Below, in pieces: positions 29,470-34,631 of a DNA stretch of 34,631 bases. How positions within the stretch are numbered: position 1 is the stretch's first letter; each line of letters begins with the position of its first letter. Source of the DNA: Tetragenococcus solitarius NBRC 100494 (GTDB lineage Bacteria > Bacillota > Bacilli > Lactobacillales > Enterococcaceae); the NCBI RefSeq assembly GCF_001544195.1, contig NZ_BCPY01000026.1, positions 1 through 34,631 on the forward strand, given 5' to 3'. The translations under genes were made by a program, and so were the position numbers. The notes beneath the pieces were generated by a model. That model did not search any database. It was not told the origin of the DNA and worked only from the letters and a program-made list of their open reading frames with translations.

Positions 29470-31083
29470 TTAATTATTTTCTACCAAATCCCGTCTTCTA
29501 TAGCCTAACCATCCAATGACAATCAGTATTAAGCTAATCACGCTAATGACTGCAAAAATCGTCACATCAAAGCTCTCTATTGGTATTTCAGCGGGCCAAT
29601 TGAATATAGCCGTTTTATTTATCCATTCAGGCAAGTCAAGAATGTCTTTAAAATAATTTAACACGAAGGTATAAACAAGATAGACGTAAACTATCTTATT
29701 TAGCTGCGGCAACCACCCTAAGAATACTGAAGCGATTCCTACAAAGAAAAGCAATGCTGGAAAAAGGTTATAGCCGGCTGCTAAAAAGTCATTAAATTGT
29801 AATTCAAAATCTCCAGTTGTTGCAGCAATTGCTGCTGTGCCCAATCCAGTAGATACTAAAAAAACTCCTACCATGCCTGCTACCACTGCTAAGCAAACTG
29901 TTGTCATAAATAAGCGAGTACGACTTACCTTTGTCGAAAAAATCTGACTAAAACGCGAACTCGTTTCTTCGGTAAATAGTTTATTGATTAAAGAAATAGG
30001 CAAAATCGTCGTTAATAAAACAAGAATAGACATAATAGTTGCTGTAAATGAAGCTTCAATCGAGCTTCCCTCTTGGCTAAACATTTGTTCGACGAGTTCA
30101 TTACTGGAAAGAAAAACTCCCATATCCCCATAAATTGAACCATAAGTTGCTCCCAGAATGAAGCAAGCGAGTAACCAGCTGATAATCGTTGTTCGACTAA
30201 TTCTAAATAGTAAGCCATGAATAGAGAGTAAAGTTCGCTTAGCTTCTGGTTTTCCTCCTCTTTCTGGAAAATATCCAGTTCCCATATCACGCCGATTTTC
30301 TAAAAAGCTAGCGAAAAAGAATAAGGCAACAGATAAAATCGCACTATAAAGTAAAGGTAACCAATGATTTTCTGTAAAGGGATAAGTTAAATAGGTCCAT
30401 CCCATTGGATTCAGTGTTGACAAGTCTAGATTAGACACATCACTGCCTGCTCGTAAAATGTACAAAAGTCCAATAAATCCAAGTGTGCTTCCCACAGCTC
30501 CTGAAGAAGTCGACATTAGTTGAGCAAAAACTAAAGCTAGCATAGCTCCTAGCATTCCCGATAAGCTAATCGCACTGGCAAATAATAAAGCTCCTTCTAA
30601 ATCAAAGCTTTGTACGTTAAAAAGCATTATGAATCCACTAATGAAAAAAGCTAATAATAGATTTATGACAAAAGTTTCTACTATTACTGCCAAAGAATTG
30701 GCCTGTCTTCCCACTTGAAAAGAACGAACCATTTCGCTTAATCCTTGTTCTTCTTCTTTGCGTGTATGACTAATCACATGTAAAGTTGAAATAATCATTG
30801 CAAATAAACTACAAAAAAGTAACATTTCGTGGGCATACATGGCACTTATCGTATAGTCTACGGCCTTTTCAATGGGAGTTGGGCCAACGATGGAAATCAT
30901 TGCGGGATTTTTCATCGTTTCAAACATTCCCACTAAGCCCTGCCCTTTGGCAATTTCTTCAAAAGCGGGTACAAATCCTCCAGAAAATAAACCTAGACCG
31001 AATAGCCAAAAAATGATCTTTGCCCAATCTCGTTTACAATATTGGATAAATAATAAATGCCATCGAGCAATCTTTTCGTTCAA
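29470..31083 (-). CDS. ABC exporter permease, about 12 TM
   Basis: 537-aa polytopic membrane protein with about twelve helices in two similar halves, of the large ABC-2-type permease group first described for polyketide-antibiotic export (TnrB3-like). The N terminus WHLLFIQYCKRDWAKIIFWLFGLGLF and FYSTMYAHEMLLF-like helix positions fit; halves begin near residues 1 and 275 (GLLFRISRTTIISWLLACFILG). The start is a TTG at 31083 with a strong AGGAGGAGAGGAA region; no ATG is near. It lies 23 bp after the ATPase gene and forms the exporter with it. The substrate is likely a hydrophobic toxic compound, not determined. Confidence 0.85.
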   Translation of the reverse strand: MNEKIARWHLLFIQYCKRDWAKIIFWLFGLGLFSGGFVPAFEEIAKGQGLVGMFETMKNPAMISIVGPTPIEKAVDYTISAMYAHEMLLFCSLFAMIISTLHVISHTRKEEEQGLSEMVRSFQVGRQANSLAVIVETFVINLLLAFFISGFIMLFNVQSFDLEGALLFASAISLSGMLGAMLALVFAQLMSTSSGAVGSTLGFIGLLYILRAGSDVSNLDLSTLNPMGWTYLTYPFTENHWLPLLYSAILSVALFFFASFLENRRDMGTGYFPERGGKPEAKRTLLSIHGLLFRISRTTIISWLLACFILGATYGSIYGDMGVFLSSNELVEQMFSQEGSSIEASFTATIMSILVLLTTILPISLINKLFTEETSSRFSQIFSTKVSRTRLFMTTVCLAVVAGMVGVFLVSTGLGTAAIAATTGDFELQFNDFLAAGYNLFPALLFFVGIASVFLGWLPQLNKIVYVYLVYTFVLNYFKDILDLPEWINKTAIFNWPAEIPIESFDVTIFAVISVISLILIVIGWLGYRRRDLVENN

Positions 31084-31106
31084 ATTCCTCTCCTCCTCTC
31101 ACAAAA

Positions 31107-31991
31107 CTAACCTTCATAGTGACGCATAAACAAATCTTCCAGGGTAGGAGGAACTGATTCAATTTGCTCAATCCCCAGTTTTGTCATTTGTATCATAATA
31201 TCATTGACCACCGATTGATCGGCTGAAAATGTTGCTTGATAAGGTGAAATAGCTTTAAAATCATGTATACCAGAAGTATCTGCTAATTCTTTAATCGGTT
31301 CTTTAGTCACTACTGTAATGGTCGGACGTGTAAGATGACGCAATTTTGATAATGTACCCGATTCAACGATTTGGCCTGCGCGAATAATGACCACCCTATC
31401 TGCTAAACGTTCTACTTCACTTAGAATATGAGAAGAAAGTAAAATAGCCTTTCCACTCTTCTTTAATTGCTCCACTTCTTCTTGGAAAATGGCTTCCATT
31501 AAAGGATCCAAGCCAGAAGTAGGTTCATCAAAAATATATAAGTCGGATTCTACAGATAAAGCAGCAATGAGTCCTACTTTTTGGCGATTCCCTTTCGAAT
31601 AACTTTTGGCCTTTTTGCTAGGATCCAATTCAAAGCGCTGAATAAGGCGTTCTTTTTTACCCTTGTCTCCATTCCCGTGTAATTTCATAAATAAATCAAT
31701 AATTTCTCCGCCTGTCAAATTTCCCCATAAAGCAACATCACCAGGAACATAGGAAATTCGTTTATGAACTTCCAAGCTTTCTTGCCAGACATCCTTATTA
31801 AAAATTTTTGCTTCTCCGGCATTTCGGTTAATAATCCCTAGTAAAATCCGAAGTGTTGTCGATTTACCTGCGCCATTAGGACCAATGAACCCAACGACTT
31901 CTCCTGAATGAACGGTAAAAGATACGTCTTTTAGTGCTTCTACCTTAGCAAAACTTTTTTGTAACTTCTGAACCTTCACAATCTCTGACAT
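31107..31991 (-). CDS. ABC exporter ATP-binding protein
   Basis: 294-aa ATPase. Walker A GPNGAGKS (residues 37-44), Q-loop region around YVPGDVALW, signature YSKGNRQKVGL in place of LSGGQ (a change common in this exporter group), Walker B DLYIFDEPTSGLD, and the switch H in LLSSHILSEVERLADR. The last 80 residues are a C-terminal extension typical of drug-type ABC ATPases. ATG 31991 follows AAAGGAG by nine bases. It is the first gene of a two-gene exporter operon with the 12-helix permease and is divergent from a TetR gene. Confidence 0.92.
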   Translation of the reverse strand: MSEIVKVQKLQKSFAKVEALKDVSFTVHSGEVVGFIGPNGAGKSTTLRILLGIINRNAGEAKIFNKDVWQESLEVHKRISYVPGDVALWGNLTGGEIIDLFMKLHGNGDKGKKERLIQRFELDPSKKAKSYSKGNRQKVGLIAALSVESDLYIFDEPTSGLDPLMEAIFQEEVEQLKKSGKAILLSSHILSEVERLADRVVIIRAGQIVESGTLSKLRHLTRPTITVVTKEPIKELADTSGIHDFKAISPYQATFSADQSVVNDIMIQMTKLGIEQIESVPPTLEDLFMRHYEG

Positions 31992-32100
31992 TACACATAG
32001 CTCCTTTATCTTCGTTTGTTATATGCTTTCCAGTTTAGAAGTAAAATATTTTCTAACAGGCACCACACATGCTTTTGAAATGAATCACTTCACTAACCAA

Positions 32101-32116
32101 AGTTCATTTACGAACT
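32101..32116. promoter_or_regulatory. Inverted repeat between ABC exporter and TetR genes
   Basis: AGTTC-N6-GAACT (32101-32116) lies 110 bp upstream of the ABC ATPase start and 157 bp before the TetR ATG. It is a plausible repressor site. Confidence 0.4.
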
Positions 32117-32309
32117 CATTATATTCATACAAAAATAAAAGGTCAATTTAAAATGAATTGAATTAAGAACTAAAAAGAATTGTTAATCTATAATTTTCAA
32201 TATATAATATATGAAGAAAAAATTATGAACTATTTGTTTAAAAATATTTTCGGAAAGTGGGTAAAACATTGAATGGGTTTGAGAAAAGAACCAGCGAGAA
32301 AAAAATCAG

Positions 32310-32861
32310 GTGTTAATCGCTGCTTTTCATTTAATGAATACAGAAAATGGGATAAAAAATCTAAAAATAGACAATTTAGTGGAAAAATCAGGCGTTGGGA
32401 AAACGACCATTTTTAAATATTTCGGCAACAAAGAACGTATCATTCATGAAGTTTTTAAGCGATTTATTAATAAAATGATCAGCGATGCCGAAATAATAAC
32501 TGAACAAAAACAGCCCTTTGAAGAAACGCTTGTATCCTTAAGTTATAACAAAATGGATTATCTTGAACAAGTCCATCATCAATTTTATCTTGACTTGATG
32601 GCTTATCTAACAACTGCAAAAGGAAATGGGCTTTCTGTTTTGATGCAGTTATATACCAAACAGTCGAGGGATATGATGCTTGATCTTTTTCACCGCGGTC
32701 GCAAGGAAGGTAAAATAGATCTGAAATATTCCGATGAATTTTTATTACTTTATTTTCAAGCCACAGTTGAAGGAATATCTAATCCAAAAATATATGAAAA
32801 TCTTGCCCCTTATACAAAACAGTGGGTAGAATTGTTGATTAAAGGGTTGGCTCCCAAATAA
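32310..32861 (+). CDS. TetR-family regulator, 5' end probably frameshifted
   Basis: 183 codons from GTG 32310 encode the TetR core: LIAAFHLMNTENGIKNLKIDNLVEKSGVGKTTIFKYFGNKERIIHEVF, then a helical domain. The GTG falls inside helix 1 and has no ribosome site, and the frame is closed by TGA at 32280 with no ATG between. In another frame ATG 32273 begins MGLRKEPARK and runs into an A7 tract (32299-32305). If that tract were A6 the two would join as MGLRKEPARKNQVLIAAF, a normal TetR N terminus. So either the gene is broken by one extra A, or slippage restores it. It is divergent from the ABC exporter that it presumably represses. Confidence 0.75.
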   Translation: MLIAAFHLMNTENGIKNLKIDNLVEKSGVGKTTIFKYFGNKERIIHEVFKRFINKMISDAEIITEQKQPFEETLVSLSYNKMDYLEQVHHQFYLDLMAYLTTAKGNGLSVLMQLYTKQSRDMMLDLFHRGRKEGKIDLKYSDEFLLLYFQATVEGISNPKIYENLAPYTKQWVELLIKGLAPK

Positions 32862-32886
32862 TTTAAAGACATTTAAAACTAAAAAT

Positions 32887-32933
32887 AATATCCGTAAATA
32901 GCGACCAAGAGTGGAACGCTATTTACGGATATT
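32887..32933. terminator. Perfect 17-bp-arm inverted repeat, bidirectional terminator
   Basis: AATATCCGTAAATAGCG (32887-32903) pairs perfectly with 32917-32933 around a 13-base loop. The T-rich tail is better on the minus strand (ATTTTTAGTTTT), so it mainly serves the K+ transporter gene, but it also closes the TetR gene. Confidence 0.7.
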
Positions 32934-33095
32934 GTTGTCCAATGTTTTGAACGACTTTATTCTATTATAAACAGCAAAAAAATTCAAATGGGCAAGCGTT
33001 ATTTATAGTCTAAAAACGAATGCCTATTTATATGAATCATTTCCACTGTATGTTCTATAAAAAATAGACCATAAGTTTAATTACCAACAAAATAA

Positions 33096-34457
33096 CTAGC
33101 CAATCATGACTGTTTCTTCTGGGTATTTAAATTTAGCTTCTTTTTTATTTGCACGTACAACAAGGGAGAAGAAAAAGGTCATCGCTCCTACTCTACCTAT
33201 AAACATCAACAATACAATAATTATTTTCCCAATAACTGATAAATCAGGTGTCAGGCCCATAGTAAGTCCTACTGTTCCAATTGCTGAAATCACTTCAAAT
33301 ACGATATACTCTAACCCCAAACCATTAACATCAGGGATAGTCTCTGTGATGGAAAGAATAATTGAGCTTAAAATAATCAGTGTTAAAAATAGAAAGAATA
33401 GACTAAACGCACGCATAACAGTTCCTTCTTTAATCATACGTCCATGAAACTCTGCCTGGCTTCGGCCTTTAAATGTACTGTGCATTCGAATTAATAATAC
33501 GCCAAGTGTTGTCGTCTTTAGTCCACCAGCCGTCGATCCAGAAGTTCCTCCAATAAACATCAAAATCATAGTTAACATTAATCCCGCATGAGTCATTGAA
33601 GCATAATCAATGGAGAAAAAACCAGCGGTACGTGGCGTAACAGCCATAAAAAAGGTATTAAAGAAACGTTTTACCGGATTCTCTTCAACAAAGAGAACAG
33701 GATTGTGATATTCTGTAACGAAAAAACCCAAAGTTCCTAAGACTAATAGACTAATAGTCACTAAAAGAGCAATTTGACTATGCAGATTCAAATGGATCTT
33801 TCGTTTAATCAATGACAATAAGCTACTCCAAACAAAAAAACCAAGACCCCCTGCGATAATTAAAAAACTTATTACCATTAAAACCCAAGGATCCTTTTGA
33901 AAAGAAACCAAACTATTTCCAAATAAGTCAAACCCTGCATTACAGAAACTTGAAATAGCGTGAAAAAGACTATACCATAATCCCTTCTGCCAGCCCATCA
34001 GAGGAACAAAACGCAGTGCTAATAAAACGATTCCTAATCCCTGTATACTAAGCGCAATTTTTAATAAGCGCAGCAGTGAATGTACTTCTCCAGACATTTC
34101 TTCGGAATTTAACGCTTCTCGTAGAACCATCCGAATACTTAAACTAATCTTCCTTTTTGAAAGAACAAAGAACATCACTGGAATTGACATGAAACCTAAA
34201 CCGCCGATTTCAATGAGTAATAAAATAACCGCCTGTCCAAAAAAAGTCCAATGTTCACTCGTTGTAAGCGTAGTTAAGCCAGTCACACAAGTAGCTGATG
34301 TAGCTGTAAAAAGCGAGTCTATAAAAGAAGTAAACTCGCCACTTTTAGACGAAATAGGAAGCATTAACATACCCGTTCCTATCAAAATTAAACTAGCAAA
34401 CCCGAGTGAGATTATTTGAAAAACAGTTAAATGAAATCGTTGAATTTTTTGCATCAT
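33096..34457 (-). CDS. ktrB: KtrB/TrkH-type potassium uptake membrane subunit
   Basis: About 453-aa K+ channel-like protein with four M1-P-M2 repeats. Filter regions: ATCVTGLTTL, FCNAGFDLFG, FIGGTSGSTAGGLKTTT and AIGTVGLTMGLT, each with the conserved selectivity glycine. Na+- or H+-coupled K+ uptake needs a cytoplasmic KtrA ring, which is not encoded in this window. The frame is open to 34580 (GTG), but ATG 34457 has GAGGAG at a workable distance and gives the family length; the 41 extra residues show no membrane features. A promoter TTGAAA-18-TATATT lies farther upstream (about 34615-34586). Confidence 0.9.
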   Translation of the reverse strand: MMQKIQRFHLTVFQIISLGFASLILIGTGMLMLPISSKSGEFTSFIDSLFTATSATCVTGLTTLTTSEHWTFFGQAVILLLIEIGGLGFMSIPVMFFVLSKRKISLSIRMVLREALNSEEMSGEVHSLLRLLKIALSIQGLGIVLLALRFVPLMGWQKGLWYSLFHAISSFCNAGFDLFGNSLVSFQKDPWVLMVISFLIIAGGLGFFVWSSLLSLIKRKIHLNLHSQIALLVTISLLVLGTLGFFVTEYHNPVLFVEENPVKRFFNTFFMAVTPRTAGFFSIDYASMTHAGLMLTMILMFIGGTSGSTAGGLKTTTLGVLLIRMHSTFKGRSQAEFHGRMIKEGTVMRAFSLFFLFLTLIILSSIILSITETIPDVNGLGLEYIVFEVISAIGTVGLTMGLTPDLSVIGKIIIVLLMFIGRVGAMTFFFSLVVRANKKEAKFKYPEETVMIG

Positions 34458-34631
34458 AACAGCTAGCTCCTCTACTGAAATAAGCTTATTATAATGAACT
34501 CCTGCGCCGTTTTCAACAATTATTTGTAGTTTTTGCTTTAGCCATTTACTATTCAAAGTTTCTAATAAAAAAGGAAACACTCAGAATAGGAATATATTCA
34601 ATTGATACAATAGTTTTCAAACGATCAAAAA

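Noticed and set aside
34458-34580. N-terminal 41-residue extension of KtrB
   Set aside because: It starts with GTG without ribosome site and does not resemble the family; ATG 34457 has GAGGAG. A real upstream start cannot be fully excluded.
1-34631. CRISPR array, tRNA/rRNA, insertion sequence or prophage genes
   Set aside because: No regularly spaced repeats, no cloverleaf or rRNA stretches, and no transposase, integrase or phage structural protein seen on either strand.

Overview
The window is low-GC, gene-dense DNA typical of a Firmicute of the order Lactobacillales. The best guess is an Enterococcaceae-type lactic acid bacterium (Enterococcus, Tetragenococcus or a relative). This rests on AT-rich codon use, strong AGGAGG-type ribosome sites, an FLP/FNR-like regulator with two cysteines, KtrB/TrkH and a lactic-acid-bacterium style Ca-ATPase. 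Species cannot be fixed from the sequence alone. There are no rRNA or tRNA genes, CRISPR arrays, intact transposases or phage genes.

Layout. 1-2.7 kb: isochorismatase-like hydrolase, CPBP membrane protease, small MerR-type protein, and an unknown 211-aa protein behind a perfect 16-bp-arm palindrome. 2.8-8 kb: a leftward cluster (MFS exporter, nonsense-mutated RBBP9-type hydrolase, DJ-1/PfpI protein, PLP enzyme) divergent from an HxlR regulator, followed by a quinone-reductase-like gene that carries a copy of the same 26-bp operator. 8-11.3 kb: MerR regulator and SDR with a 19-bp-spacer MerR promoter; then a TetR - cytidine-deaminase-like - metallo-beta-lactamase-fold operon whose last gene is broken by an in-frame TAG. 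11.5-16.6 kb: DUF2000/AraC pair, aldo-keto reductase/MerR divergent pair, ArsR-type regulator/14-TM drug exporter divergent pair. 16.7-18.5 kb: MarR-GNAT-B3/B4 operon. 18.5-19.9 kb: a gene graveyard with remnants of a glutathionyl-hydroquinone reductase and an M24 (Xaa-Pro type) peptidase. 19.9-21.9 kb: a cytoplasmic beta-helix protein and its TetR regulator. 22.1-26.3 kb: a metal/redox module (P1B-ATPase with a CPG motif, HMA metallochaperone, a Dps-fold protein without ferroxidase residues, an FLP/FNR regulator, then a canonical Dps). 26.4-29.4 kb: P2A Ca-type ATPase with a structured leader RNA. 29.5-32.9 kb: two-gene ABC exporter and a TetR regulator whose 5' end appears frameshifted at an A7 tract. 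33.1-34.6 kb: KtrB-type K+ channel subunit.

Together this looks like an accessory stress/detoxification region. Eleven small regulators each sit beside an exporter or oxidoreductase, and most have a visible operator. It also shows active gene decay: two single-stop pseudogenes, two heavily eroded genes and one probable frameshift. The most coherent and possibly undescribed system is the metal module. Two FNR-type boxes (TTGAT-N4-ATCAA) lie at the same 22-bp distance from a -10 element, one before the ATPase and one before the chaperone operon that encodes the likely FNR-type regulator itself.
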